Translations under genes and position numbers: made by a program
Shown: positions 17,833-26,663 of the stretch, piece after piece
How positions within the stretch are numbered: position 1 is the stretch's first letter
Layout: each line of letters begins with the position of its first letter
Source of the DNA: CALMEC01 sp963706315
Lineage (GTDB): Bacteria; Actinomycetota; Thermoleophilia; Miltoncostaeales; Miltoncostaeaceae
Direction of reading: 5' to 3'
Length of the DNA: 64,000 nucleotides
Assembly: GCA_963706315.1 (NCBI GenBank)
Contig: CAVPMA010000013.1
Span: forward strand, 186,001-250,000
The notes under the pieces: model-generated
Databases searched by the model: none
Seen by the model: only the letters and a program-made list of their open reading frames with translations
Told to the model about the DNA's origin: nothing

Positions 17833-18720
17833 TCAGTTCGCGAGCAAATCCTCCAGCGCGGCGGGAAGCTCCGTGAACCGGAACGCGTAACCGGCGTCCA
17901 GCGCGCGGCGCGGGACGACGTGCTGGCCCTCGAGGATGATCTGCGCGCCCTCGCCGAGCAGCAGCCGCATCGCGAAGGCCGGGGTCGGGGCGAGCGCGGG
18001 GCGGTTGACCGCGTGACCCAGCGCCTTCGCGAACTCGCCCTGCCGCACGATCCCCGGGGCGACGAGATTCAGCGGCCCGGCGACCTCGGCGTCGTCGAGC
18101 GCCCGCAGGATCAACCCCAGGGAGTCGTCGATGTGGATCCAGGGCAGCCACTGACGTCCGCCGCCGATCGGCCCACCGAGCCCCAGCTTGAACGGGGGGA
18201 GCATCTGCGCGAGCGCCCCGCCGTGGGCGTCCAGCACGATCCCCGCCCGCAGCAGGACCACCCGCACCCCGGCGCCCTCGGCCGCGTTTGCCGACGCCTC
18301 CCACCGCTGACACACCTCCGCCAGGAACCCGGAACCCGGTGAGGACGACTCGTCGACCTCCTCATCGCGGTTGCCGTAGTACCCGACGGCGCTCGCGTTG
18401 ACCAGCACGCGGGGACCGTCCCCCCCGATCGCCGCGACGAGCCGGTCGGTCACGTCGATGCGGCTCGCGACGATGTCGCGCTTGACGTCGTCGTTCCATC
18501 GGCGGCCGATCGTCGAGCCCGCAAGGTTGACGACCCGGTCGCAGCCGTCGAGCGCCCCCTGCGGCACGTCCCCTGCCGCAGGGTCCCACACCACGACGCG
18601 CGCGCCAGGCACCCCGCCGTCCCCACGCACCAGCGCCACGACCTCGTCCCCGCGCCCCACCAGTGCCTCGACCACCTTCCGGCCGATGAGCCCCGTCCCC
18701 CCTACGATCGCCACCCGCAT
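17833..18720 (-). CDS. TIGR01777-family SDR epimerase-like oxidoreductase
   Basis: A 295-residue protein. The N-terminal nucleotide-binding motif is VAIVGGTGLIGRKVVEAL. RVVNLAGSTIGRRWNDDVKRDIVASRID and VLVNASAVGYYGNRDEEVDE carry the Tyr of the active site. The C-terminal domain is GHAVNRPALAPTPAFAMRLLLGE and GYAFRFTELPAALEDLL. This matches the SDR39U1/TIGR01777 family of sugar-nucleotide-epimerase-like proteins. Substrate unknown. Not clearly in an operon. Confidence 0.9.
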   Translation of the reverse strand: MRVAIVGGTGLIGRKVVEALVGRGDEVVALVRGDGGVPGARVVVWDPAAGDVPQGALDGCDRVVNLAGSTIGRRWNDDVKRDIVASRIDVTDRLVAAIGGDGPRVLVNASAVGYYGNRDEEVDESSSPGSGFLAEVCQRWEASANAAEGAGVRVVLLRAGIVLDAHGGALAQMLPPFKLGLGGPIGGGRQWLPWIHIDDSLGLILRALDDAEVAGPLNLVAPGIVRQGEFAKALGHAVNRPALAPTPAFAMRLLLGEGAQIILEGQHVVPRRALDAGYAFRFTELPAALEDLLAN

Positions 18721-18809
18721 TGAGTGCCCCTCCGAGTCGGTTCCGCTGGATCATTCCCTGACGGCGGGGACCCAACCAGGGACAACCGACACAGCCGTCT
18801 CCGTCGTGG

Positions 18810-19286
18810 CTACCCCGGGTCGGGCGCCGGGATCTCGCGCCGGTCGGCCTTCGCGAGGTCGATCAGCGTCATCGGGTCGATGCCCGGGGCAGCCGTTGCG
18901 CGCCCGATCATCATCGGTGCCTTCGCCTCGGTGCGCATGCGCAACCGCAGCCGCGCGACCACCGGCTCTGCGTTCGGGCCGTCGGCGTCGGCGAGCAGGA
19001 TCGTGAACGACTTCTTGCCGGTGCGCCACATCGCGTCGGTCTCGCGGATCATGTGCCGCACGACGTTCGCCAGGCGGGAGATGAGCTCCTCGGCCGAGTC
19101 CTGCTCGAGGTCGACCACGACGAGGGTCACGAACCGGCGGCCGCGCCGCGACGCGTCGAGCGCGTGGTCGAGCGACTTGAGGAACGCCTCGCGATTGACA
19201 GGCTCGACCGGCCCCGGGGTCGGGCCGAAGAGCGCCGAACGAGGGCGAAGATCCGTCTTCCTGCGGAGGGGGCCCTGCGTGGCCAT
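18810..19286 (-). CDS. Degenerate GGDEF-domain-like protein
   Basis: A 158-residue protein. Residues 33-140 resemble a diguanylate-cyclase domain: NREAFLKSLDHALDASRRG, VTLVVVDLEQDS, and ANVVRHMIRETDAMWRTGKKSFTILL. The position of the GG[D/E]EF signature reads GKKSF, so the catalytic loop is missing. No sensor domain. It could bind c-di-GMP weakly or act as a protein partner; catalytic activity is unlikely. Confidence 0.6.
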   Translation of the reverse strand: MATQGPLRRKTDLRPRSALFGPTPGPVEPVNREAFLKSLDHALDASRRGRRFVTLVVVDLEQDSAEELISRLANVVRHMIRETDAMWRTGKKSFTILLADADGPNAEPVVARLRLRMRTEAKAPMMIGRATAAPGIDPMTLIDLAKADRREIPAPDPG

Positions 19287-19344
19287 TGATCCAGTCTGTC
19301 AGACGGGTCAGACGGCCGTCAACGTCCGGACCGGCCTCGCAGGG

Positions 19345-20343
19345 TCAGCCGTCCCGGGAGTCGGGCGGCTCGCCATGGCCGTAGTGGCGTGACGCGCTCG
19401 GGTGGCGGGCCAGCACCTCGTCGATCGCAGCGGCCTCGTCGTCCGACAGCGGGCGTCCCGCGAGGGCGGCGTTCGCTCGTGCCTGGGCGGCGTCGCGTGC
19501 GCCGACGATTGCCGACGTGACCTCGGGCCGGCGGAGCACCCAGGCGACCGCGAGCTCGGCGACCCCGCCGCGGCGCCCGGCGTCGTCGGCGATGCGCTTC
19601 AGCTCCTCGACCACCGCGATGCGCTGCGGGAACGCGTCGTCGGCGAACAGCTCGCTCTCGCCGCGCCAGTCGCCCGGGGCGAACGTCGTGTCGGCCGTCA
19701 TCTTGCCGGTGAGCAGGCCGTGCGCGAGCGGGCCGTACGCCAGCACCCCGACGCCGTGCTCGGCGCACCACGGGAGCTCTGCCGCCTCGATCTCGCGGCG
19801 CATCAGGTGGTAGCCCGCCTGGAAGCTGTCGAGCTGCGCGACCGCGCCGGCACCGGCGAGATCGTCGACGTCGTAGTTCGACACGCCGATCGCCCGGATC
19901 TTGCCGGCCTGCTTGAGCTCGAGCATCGCGCCCATCGTCTCCTCGGGCGGGATCCGCTTGACGGGCCAGTGCACCTGGTACAGGTCGATCTCGTCGATCC
20001 CGAGCGCCTGGAGGTTCCGCTCGACGGCCGCGCGGATGTAGTCGCCGCTCGCCTCGCGCCAGATGCGGAACGTCGGCTCGGTCGTCCAGGCGACACCGCA
20101 CTTGGTCGCGACGATCACGTCGTCGCGCCGCTCCTTGAGCACCCTGCCGACGATGCGCTCGGCGCGGTGCTGTCCGTAGATGTCGGCGGTGTCGATCCAG
20201 TTGATCCCCGCGTCGAGGGATGCGTGGCAGGCGGCGACCGAGTCATCGTCCTCGGCCCCGCCCCACCGTCCGCCGAACACCCAGGTCCCAAGGCCGATCA
20301 CCGACAGCTCGAGGTCGGTGCCGCCGAGTCTCCGTCGCTCCAC
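19345..20343 (-). CDS. Aldo/keto reductase
   Basis: A 332-residue protein. The GTG at 20343 overlaps the stop of the upstream PAS gene by one base. Motifs: LGTWVFGGRWGGA, NWIDTADIYGQHRAERIVGR, VIVATKCG (the catalytic Lys), VHWPVKRIP, and GVLAYGPLAHGLLTGKM. The catalytic Tyr is in ADIYG. This is the typical (alpha/beta)8-barrel NADPH-dependent reductase. Its coupling to a PAS protein suggests redox-regulated expression; substrate unknown. Confidence 0.9.
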   Translation of the reverse strand: MERRRLGGTDLELSVIGLGTWVFGGRWGGAEDDDSVAACHASLDAGINWIDTADIYGQHRAERIVGRVLKERRDDVIVATKCGVAWTTEPTFRIWREASGDYIRAAVERNLQALGIDEIDLYQVHWPVKRIPPEETMGAMLELKQAGKIRAIGVSNYDVDDLAGAGAVAQLDSFQAGYHLMRREIEAAELPWCAEHGVGVLAYGPLAHGLLTGKMTADTTFAPGDWRGESELFADDAFPQRIAVVEELKRIADDAGRRGGVAELAVAWVLRRPEVTSAIVGARDAAQARANAALAGRPLSDDEAAAIDEVLARHPSASRHYGHGEPPDSRDG

Positions 20344-20777
20344 TACTTGGGGGTGATCGCGACCAGCAGGCCGCCGTCGTCGTCGTAGGCCGGGAAGAAG
20401 TCGGCGGTCGCCTCGCGGTCGCCGGGCAGCCCGTTGGGGCGGAACGTGCAGTCGACGCCCATGACCCGCACGCCCCACTCGAGGCTTCGGTGCGCAGGGT
20501 CGTCCGACGCGAACTTGAGCGTGAGGCGCTCCGCGAGATCATGCCCCAGGAGCTCTTTCTCCTGGAATCCGGTGACGGCGGTGGACGCGTGTCCGGCGGC
20601 CAGGATCTTCTGGTCGCCGTCGCAGACCACGAGGGCTGTCTTCGGGCTCGGGTAGTAGTCGTCGAGCAGTTCGAACAGGAACCCGAAGCCGCACGTCTCG
20701 CAGCCACGGGGCTGATGTCCTTGGTGGCGATCGCCGCCTGAGCGGCGGCCGCATCCGGGGCAGATGAAGACCGGCAT
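20343..20777 (-). CDS. Zinc-ribbon PAS-domain protein
   Basis: A 144-residue protein. The ATG at 20777 gives MPVFICPGCG. N-terminal CPGC with a CETC about 25 residues later forms a four-Cys zinc ribbon. Residues about 45-140 are a PAS-like domain (KTALVVCDGDQKILAAGHASTAVTGF, then EKELLGHDLAERL, ending GGLLVAITP). No kinase or output domain follows. It is translationally coupled to the aldo/keto reductase; probably a redox or metal sensor. Confidence 0.65.
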   Translation of the reverse strand: MPVFICPGCGRRSGGDRHQGHQPRGCETCGFGFLFELLDDYYPSPKTALVVCDGDQKILAAGHASTAVTGFQEKELLGHDLAERLTLKFASDDPAHRSLEWGVRVMGVDCTFRPNGLPGDREATADFFPAYDDDGGLLVAITPK

Positions 20778-20885
20778 TCCCTGATCATAGCCCGTGTGCG
20801 ACGAAGCCCGACGACGGCAGTTTTTGGACATCTCACGCATCGTGCGTGATGCCACCCGGGGGGTGCGGGCCGATACACACGGTGC

Positions 20886-22574
20886 ATGACTTCGGGCACG
20901 GACAGCCCGAGGAAACGGCACGGAGGCCGCATCGCCGCGACCCTCGCCTTCATCCTCTCGACCTTCGCCTGCGCGTCGATCACCCCAGGGTCTGCGCGCG
21001 GTGCCGACGTCAGTGAGGCGCTGAAGGCGAGGCTCGCGGTGTCGGCGAAGGTCGAGGTCCCCGTCGTCGTCACCCTCGAGGCCCAGGTCGATCAGGCCGA
21101 CTACGCGGGGCGCCCCGCGGCGCTGGTCCGTGCGCTGCGCGCCACCGCGACCCGCACCCAGTCCGGGGTGACGGATGAGCTCGACGGCCCGGCCCGCCGG
21201 TTCTGGCTGGTGAACGCCGTCGCGACGAGCATCACGGCCGAAGAGCTGCAGGCATTGGAGGACGACCCCGCCGTCAAGGCGATCGACCTCGACCCGCGCG
21301 TCCGGATCACGTCGGTCGTCGGCTCCCCGAGCCACGGCGGAGGCAGCTGGGGAATCGGCGCGATCCGCGCGCCCGAGGTGTGGAGCCGCTACGGCCTTAC
21401 CGGCGCGGGCGTGCGAATCGGGAGCATCGACACCGGCGTCGACGCCTCCAATCCCGAGCTTGCGGGGGCCATCGCCGGCTGGCGCGACTTCATCGCGGGC
21501 GCCCCGACTCCCTACGACGACAACGGTCACGGCACCCACACGGTCGGCACGATGGTCGCCCGCAACGTCGCCGGCGCGCCGATCGGCGTGGCACCCGGCG
21601 CCCAGGCCGTCGTCGCGAAGGCGATCCGCGCCGACGGGACCGCCCAGGGCAGCGACCTGCTCGCCGCCGCGCAGTGGCTCACCGACCCGGACGGCGACCC
21701 CGCCACCGCCGACTTCCCCACCGTCATCAACAACTCGTGGACCGCCCCCGGCGCCGACGACGAATGGTTCCGGCCGATGGTGCAGACGTGGGTGGCCATG
21801 GGCATCGCACCCGTCTTCGGAGCCGGCAACACGGCCGGGTCGATCGGCAACCCCGCGAGCTACCCGGAGGCGATCGCAGTCGGCGCGCTCGAGGAGTCCG
21901 GCCAGGTGGCCGCCAGCTCGAGCCGCGGGCTGGTGAACTGGACGATCGACGGGACGGCCACGACGATCATGAAGCCCGACATCACCGCCCCGGGTGTGTT
22001 CATCACCTCCACCCTCGGCAGCGGGTACGGCCTGTACTCCGGCTCGTCGATGGCGGCGCCGCACGTTGCCGGCACCATCGCGCTGCTGCGCCAGGCCCGG
22101 CCGGATCTGACCCTCGCCCAGGTGCGCGAGCTGCTCCGCGCCACGGCCGTCGACCGCGGCACGCCCGGGCCCGACCTGGAGTACGGCGCCGGCGCGCTCG
22201 ACGCGGCCGCCGCGGTGGCCGCCTCCGGGGCGCCGCAGGTCACCCCCGCCGTCGCCGCCGCTCCGATCGCAACCACGCGGGCCGTCAAGACCCGGGTCCG
22301 CGTGTTGAAGGTCGTACGTCGAGGCAAGGTGCTCATCGTCCAGGGGCGCATCACCGGCCCGGCGCGCCTGCGAGCCATCATGCGGCGTGGCGGCGCGGTG
22401 CAGCAGAGCCTCGGTCGCGCGACCAAGTCGGTCCGCGTCCACGCCGGCCGGTTCGTCCTGAAGGTCCCCACCCGGGGCCTTGTCCGCGGCCGCTACGTGC
22501 TGGTCGTCACCGCGTCGGGTGCGTCGGGCGAACGGCTCGGCGCCACGAGTCGCGCGATCCGCCTCGCCGCCTGA
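20886..22574 (+). CDS. Secreted subtilisin-like serine protease (S8)
   Basis: A 562-residue protein. An N-terminal hydrophobic stretch (about residues 17-36) is the signal; the start is ATG. A prodomain (about 40-140) precedes the catalytic domain. The triad is visible: Asp in SIDTGVDASNPEL, His in NGHGTHTVGTM and Ser in GSSMAAPHVAGTIALL. After the protease come about 110 C-terminal residues with Val/Arg-rich beta strands (VRVLKVVRRGKVLIVQGRI), possibly a cell-wall or substrate-binding domain. It is divergent from the PAS gene. Secreted; substrate unknown. Confidence 0.92.
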   Translation: MTSGTDSPRKRHGGRIAATLAFILSTFACASITPGSARGADVSEALKARLAVSAKVEVPVVVTLEAQVDQADYAGRPAALVRALRATATRTQSGVTDELDGPARRFWLVNAVATSITAEELQALEDDPAVKAIDLDPRVRITSVVGSPSHGGGSWGIGAIRAPEVWSRYGLTGAGVRIGSIDTGVDASNPELAGAIAGWRDFIAGAPTPYDDNGHGTHTVGTMVARNVAGAPIGVAPGAQAVVAKAIRADGTAQGSDLLAAAQWLTDPDGDPATADFPTVINNSWTAPGADDEWFRPMVQTWVAMGIAPVFGAGNTAGSIGNPASYPEAIAVGALEESGQVAASSSRGLVNWTIDGTATTIMKPDITAPGVFITSTLGSGYGLYSGSSMAAPHVAGTIALLRQARPDLTLAQVRELLRATAVDRGTPGPDLEYGAGALDAAAAVAASGAPQVTPAVAAAPIATTRAVKTRVRVLKVVRRGKVLIVQGRITGPARLRAIMRRGGAVQQSLGRATKSVRVHAGRFVLKVPTRGLVRGRYVLVVTASGASGERLGATSRAIRLAA

Positions 22575-22583
22575 CCCGGCTCG

Positions 22584-24527
22584 TCACGGCGTGATCGGTG
22601 GGACCGCGCTCGCCCAGGGCAGTCGGCCCGGCGCCGGGTTGCCGGGGATCTCGAAGCGCCAGGACGCGACCCCGGTCGGCGACCCGCGCCACGTGAGGAT
22701 CGCGCGCGCGAGCTCTCCCAGGTCGCCGGGGGCATCGAGGGTCTTCGGGAACATCACCTCGCCGGCGAACGCGACCACCTGCCCCGCGCCGACCTGGCGG
22801 AGGACCGCCGCGGCGGAGCCGTCTGCGTTCGTCCCGATCACGCTGGCCCCGCCGGGGATGCCGGGGAAAGCCCCGGTGCGCCCCGGGGCGACCGGCACGG
22901 TCAGCGACCTCGCCGGGAGCGACGACGTGAGCGTCGCCGGCGCGAACGTGATGGACGTCCCCGCAGCGGGGACCGCCGCCGGCCCCACGAGCGCCTCACG
23001 GAGGTCCGCGAGCGACGAGCCGTCGGGTGCGCGGGTGAACGCATCGGGGTCGGTCACGACGAGCGTGCCGCCGGCACGCACCCAGGCGACCAGCGCCTCG
23101 GCGAACGGGCGGTCGAGCGTCTCGCCGCGTGGGAGCCACACCGTGCGCGCCTGCGCGAGGCGGCCGGGCTCGGCGACCAGGCGCGTGTCGGCGTCGAACG
23201 AGAACGTCGACTGCGCCAGCTCGCCGAGCACCGAGTACGTGGTGTACAGCTCGTTCGCGAGGGTGCGCGGCCGTTCGGCCAGGATCGCGTTGGGCTGCCC
23301 CTGACCTTCGCTCGCGGTCGCGTAGACGACCACGTTCGCCGGATCGACCGGTGGCGGTGGGAGCAGGGCGCCGCGCAGGTTGCGCGCGATGTCGAGCATC
23401 GCCGCGTACACCTTCGGGCGGGTGAACCGTGGGCTGTTCTCCCCGTAGAGGCTCAGGTCGGTCGCTCCGGCGCGCAGGGCCTGCGTCGCCCACGTCCAGA
23501 CGTCCTCCGGCGTCGGGTCGTAGCCCTGGTAGGGGAACGCCTGCACGATCGTGCGGATGCGCACGCTGGTCAGGTCCGACATGAGCTTCGTCCCGAACCC
23601 GTGGTTGTAGCGCCCCCTGCCCGGGTTCTTCGCCTCGTCGAACGTCACGTACGGGTCGAGCTCCACGACGTCCGCGACGCCGGCGAGCTTCGTGTAGTCC
23701 CACGGGATGAAGCCGTGGATGAACGCGTAGCTGTTGGGGCTCACCAAGCCCTGCGGGTCGAGGCGCCGGATGAGCGCCGCTTGCTCGCCGCGCAGGGCGA
23801 AGTAGCGCTCGCCGGTATAGCGGTTGAAGGCGAGCCACTTGAGTCCCTCCACCGGGTTCGTGGTGCGGGGAGCCGTGGCGCTCGGTGCGGGCTGCCCGTA
23901 GCGGCGCTTGACCTGGGCCAGGAACGACTTCGCGAACGGCGTGGTGGCGAACGGTCCGAACGGCGGGTAGACCATCGGCTCGTCGACCCCCGTGTAGTAG
24001 TTGCGATACGGAAGGTCGCGGTACTTCGGGACCAGGCGCTTGATCTCCCGCAGCGCGGTGGCCTGCCACCCCGGGCTCAGCAGGTTGTACCGACGCGCGG
24101 GGATCGTGAACTTGATGTTCCACGAGCGGTGGAGCTTGCGGTCCTTCGCGAGCTTCGCGACGCGCAGCTCGAGGTTGACGTCGAACTTGATCCCGGTCTG
24201 CCGGAACAGCCGCAGGTAGTTGGCCCGGGTGAACCAGCCGATCGGCTCGCTCTTGCGGATCGGGAGATCGAACGGCAATGCCGCGGACCCGGAGATCCAC
24301 AGCCCGTTCTGGCCGGACGTCGTGAGTATCGAGTTCGCGAGCCGGGTCCACTGCGCCGGCGTGTACGGGTTCTTCTTCGGCCGCCAGCCCGGAATCTTCT
24401 GCTGGCGAAGCTCCTGCCCCCAGCTGAACACGGCCCCGGCGGGCCGGTCGACCGCATCGGCAGCGGCGATCGGGAGCGTCGACGCCAGCGTGAGCAGGGT
24501 GACGATGGAGAGCCGGGCGCGCATCAT
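22584..24527 (-). CDS. Secreted glycoside-hydrolase-like protein
   Basis: Starting at the ATG at 24527 gives a signal peptide directly (MMRARLSIVTLLTLASTL, Ala-rich cleavage site); a start at 24587 would add 20 residues. The mature part (about 620 residues) begins GAVFSWGQELRQQKIPGW. The motif YYTGVDEPMVYPP looks like the acid/base strand of clan-A glycosidases, and VADVVELDPYVTFDE and GENSPRF suggest further catalytic-barrel strands. The C-terminal part (WVRAGGTLVVTDPDAF) resembles the amidotransferase-like trimerisation domain of GH42 enzymes. Substrate unknown. It is convergent with the subtilase gene, 9 bases apart. Confidence 0.6.
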   Translation of the reverse strand: MMRARLSIVTLLTLASTLPIAAADAVDRPAGAVFSWGQELRQQKIPGWRPKKNPYTPAQWTRLANSILTTSGQNGLWISGSAALPFDLPIRKSEPIGWFTRANYLRLFRQTGIKFDVNLELRVAKLAKDRKLHRSWNIKFTIPARRYNLLSPGWQATALREIKRLVPKYRDLPYRNYYTGVDEPMVYPPFGPFATTPFAKSFLAQVKRRYGQPAPSATAPRTTNPVEGLKWLAFNRYTGERYFALRGEQAALIRRLDPQGLVSPNSYAFIHGFIPWDYTKLAGVADVVELDPYVTFDEAKNPGRGRYNHGFGTKLMSDLTSVRIRTIVQAFPYQGYDPTPEDVWTWATQALRAGATDLSLYGENSPRFTRPKVYAAMLDIARNLRGALLPPPPVDPANVVVYATASEGQGQPNAILAERPRTLANELYTTYSVLGELAQSTFSFDADTRLVAEPGRLAQARTVWLPRGETLDRPFAEALVAWVRAGGTLVVTDPDAFTRAPDGSSLADLREALVGPAAVPAAGTSITFAPATLTSSLPARSLTVPVAPGRTGAFPGIPGGASVIGTNADGSAAAVLRQVGAGQVVAFAGEVMFPKTLDAPGDLGELARAILTWRGSPTGVASWRFEIPGNPAPGRLPWASAVPPITP

Positions 24528-24705
24528 GCGGCGGGAATGATGGCGGGAGCCGACCGCCGGGGCAACGTCGCGCGTCAAGGCCCTCATCGGCCACGCCCCG
24601 CGGAGACCGATGAAGAAGGCACGCGACCTTGTCCCACGGTGAAGGCCACCGCCCTGACAACCTGCTCCTTGGAGGGCAGGCGGCAGGAGCGGGCGGTGCC
24701 CGCGA

Positions 24706-25443
24706 CTACCTCCAGACGACCGGCTCCAGGACGTACTTGTCAGAGCCCGTCCAGCGGACCTCCGTGATCGCTCCGCCGCCCCCGATCAGGAAGGCGAGAC
24801 AGCTCTCGTAGCTGGCGCCGTTCGTGAACGGCGCCGGCGGCTTGGCATCCTCACAGCGTGGGAACTCGCCGATGAAAGTCACGCTGCCCTGGCGCTGACC
24901 GCGGTCGTCGATGCCGTCGACGGCCAGATCGGGATCGTCGTCCGCGGGGAGCACGTCCTGAGAGGTGCTCGCGATGCGCACCCTCACGTAATAGGGAGTC
25001 GCGAGCTTCTGGTCGGAGTCGAGGTTGACGTTTGCGAAGTCGTCGATCGAGCCCTTATCGATCTTGAGGACGGTCACGTCGACCGGATACGTCTTCGTGC
25101 TCCCGACCGGGGCGTTCAGCGGCTTACGATCGACGTGCGCGGTGTCACCGAGCTTCAGGGTCGCTCCGGGCGCGGTGGCCGCACTCGCACCGGCGCCCCG
25201 GTCGCCCGTCGCGGTTGTCGCCGTCACGCTCGCTGGCGCTGTGGGCGGCGCCTCGGTGGGCGTCGTACCACCGCCGCCTCCGCATGCGGACGAGCCCAGC
25301 ACGGCCGCCGCGGCGACGACCATCGCACCACACCTGCGAACGGTGCCCAAGGCGCGCTCCCATCGTCCGTGGCCACCGCTCTTCGCCGTGGCGAACGGGT
25401 GCAAGGCGATTGCTGGCTCGGTCCCAGAGTCCGACCGCATCAC
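24706..25443 (-). CDS. Lipoprotein-like secreted protein
   Basis: A 245-residue protein beginning 8 bases after the response-regulator gene, probably one operon. A hydrophobic segment (about residues 40-52, ending GSSACGGGGG) resembles a lipoprotein signal with Cys 54, though its -3 position is not ideal; a TTG start at 25350 would place this signal near the N-terminus. A Thr/Ala-rich linker follows, then a beta-rich domain (LKLGDTAHVD, YYVRVRIASTSQD, two Cys near residues 192 and 210). The pattern of TTYPVDVTVLKID is like DUF4352-type proteins. Function unknown. Confidence 0.6.
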   Translation of the reverse strand: MMRSDSGTEPAIALHPFATAKSGGHGRWERALGTVRRCGAMVVAAAAVLGSSACGGGGGTTPTEAPPTAPASVTATTATGDRGAGASAATAPGATLKLGDTAHVDRKPLNAPVGSTKTYPVDVTVLKIDKGSIDDFANVNLDSDQKLATPYYVRVRIASTSQDVLPADDDPDLAVDGIDDRGQRQGSVTFIGEFPRCEDAKPPAPFTNGASYESCLAFLIGGGGAITEVRWTGSDKYVLEPVVWR

Positions 25444-25451
25444 GTCACTTC

Positions 25452-26093
25452 TCAGATGAGCCCTTCGCGGACCGCCATCGCGACCGCCTGGGAGCGAGTG
25501 CGCACGTCGAGCTTGATCACCACATCGTGGATCACGTTCTTGATCGTCCGCTCGCTATAGCACAGGCGCTTCGCCACCTCACGGATCGGATGGCCGTCCG
25601 CGACGAGCCTGAGTACCTCCTGCTCCCGTTCCGACAGTCGCGACAACGTGACGCCTCTGGGCTCGAGCACCTCGCGCGACACCCGGGTGAGGCCACGAAG
25701 CAGCGTTCCGAGGATCTCGGGCGCCATCACGCCGGCGCCGCTCGCGGCGGCGGTCACGGATGCGACGAGCACCGCGGGCGTGAGCGTCGCCTTCGACATG
25801 TACCCGATTGCTCCGGCCTGGACGCATGCGAGAACGTCGTGCTCCTCGCAGCGAGCCGAGCAGACCAGCACCTGGGTTCCGTTGGCCTCGCCGACCTGGC
25901 GGATGAACTGATGGGCGCCGGCCAACCCGTCCGGATCGACGACGGCGACACCAGCTTCCGCGAGCTCCGCCTGCTGCCAGGCCTCGGCCACGCTCCCGGC
26001 CTCGCCGACCCCGACGATCTCACTGGATCCCCTGAGGCATGCGGTGATGCCACGCCGGTAGATCGAGTGCTGGTCAAGCACGAACACGTACAT
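25452..26093 (-). CDS. LuxR/NarL-family response regulator
   Basis: A 213-residue protein. The receiver spans residues 1-118: MYVFVLDQHSIYRRGI, phospho-acceptor Asp in VAVVDPDGLAG and the conserved Lys in GYMSKATLTP. The LuxR helix-turn-helix is at about 148-205: LSEREQEVLRLVADGHPIREVAKRL, CYSERTIKNVIHDVV. No histidine-kinase gene is adjacent. It is divergent from the PAAR/kinase pair of the injection-system locus, with an operator-like dyad between them, so it is a candidate regulator of that locus. Confidence 0.9.
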   Translation of the reverse strand: MYVFVLDQHSIYRRGITACLRGSSEIVGVGEAGSVAEAWQQAELAEAGVAVVDPDGLAGAHQFIRQVGEANGTQVLVCSARCEEHDVLACVQAGAIGYMSKATLTPAVLVASVTAAASGAGVMAPEILGTLLRGLTRVSREVLEPRGVTLSRLSEREQEVLRLVADGHPIREVAKRLCYSERTIKNVIHDVVIKLDVRTRSQAVAMAVREGLI

Positions 26094-26127
26094 GAGCAGG
26101 GGGCTCTCCCCGAGGGTGCAAGCGATG

Positions 26128-26143
26128 TCGCGACAACTCGCGA
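26128..26143. promoter_or_regulatory. TCGCGA-N4-TCGCGA dyad between divergent genes
   Basis: Two TCGCGA palindromes separated by four bases form a 16-base dyad, 34 bases upstream of the response-regulator start and 79 bases upstream of the PAAR-like gene start. AATACTATG (TACTAT on +, ATAGTA on -) directly follows and could be the -10 of either gene. LuxR-type regulators bind short dyads; this is a plausible site for the regulator encoded next to it. Confidence 0.4.
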
Positions 26144-26222
26144 ACGAACGAATACTATGAACTGGCACACCGTTTGGCGAGCTTTTCAAACATCGCTTGA
26201 GACATGAATTCGCGAGGTCCCG

Positions 26223-26561
26223 ATGCCGCTCCTGGTCACCACGAACGCCACAATCCTGTGTGCTCACGGCGGCCGGGTGGTGCTGACGCCCAAGCAGACG
26301 ACGGTCACGGCCGGCGGCGCACCCATCCTCCGTGAGACCGATCTCGTGCTGGCGCCCATCACCGGCTGCGCTCAACCGCCGAGTCCCGGCTCGAAGCCCT
26401 GCACCCTCGTGGTGTCGGTCATTCCCGGCACTGGTACGTCCCAGATGGCGTTCGTGGGGGGTTTGCCCGCACATACACAGACGCTGAGCGGCCTCACCGA
26501 CGGCGTGCCTCCCGGCACGATCACGGTCGTCGAGCCCGGCCAGACGACCGTCCAGGGGTAG
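26223..26561 (+). CDS. PAAR-like spike-tip protein of the injection system
   Basis: A 112-residue protein with the PAAR-like pattern: MPLLVTTNATILCAHGGRV, then AGGAPILRETDLVLAP, GCAQPP, a second Cys-containing strand (KPCTLVVSV), GGLPAHTQTLSG and GQTTV at the end. Three Cys are present; the first is directly before the HGG. In eCIS loci this type of protein caps the spike (Afp10/Pvc10-like), often carrying the effector. It is followed by the kinase gene on the same strand. Confidence 0.7.
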   Translation: MPLLVTTNATILCAHGGRVVLTPKQTTVTAGGAPILRETDLVLAPITGCAQPPSPGSKPCTLVVSVIPGTGTSQMAFVGGLPAHTQTLSGLTDGVPPGTITVVEPGQTTVQG

Positions 26562-26663
26562 ACCAGACTTCCATCCGGGCCGGTTCGCCAACGGGCGACC
26601 GCTGCCCTAGGATTGACCGGACGGGGCACACGGACCCCTTCGGGACGGCACGGGGTGTCGGGC

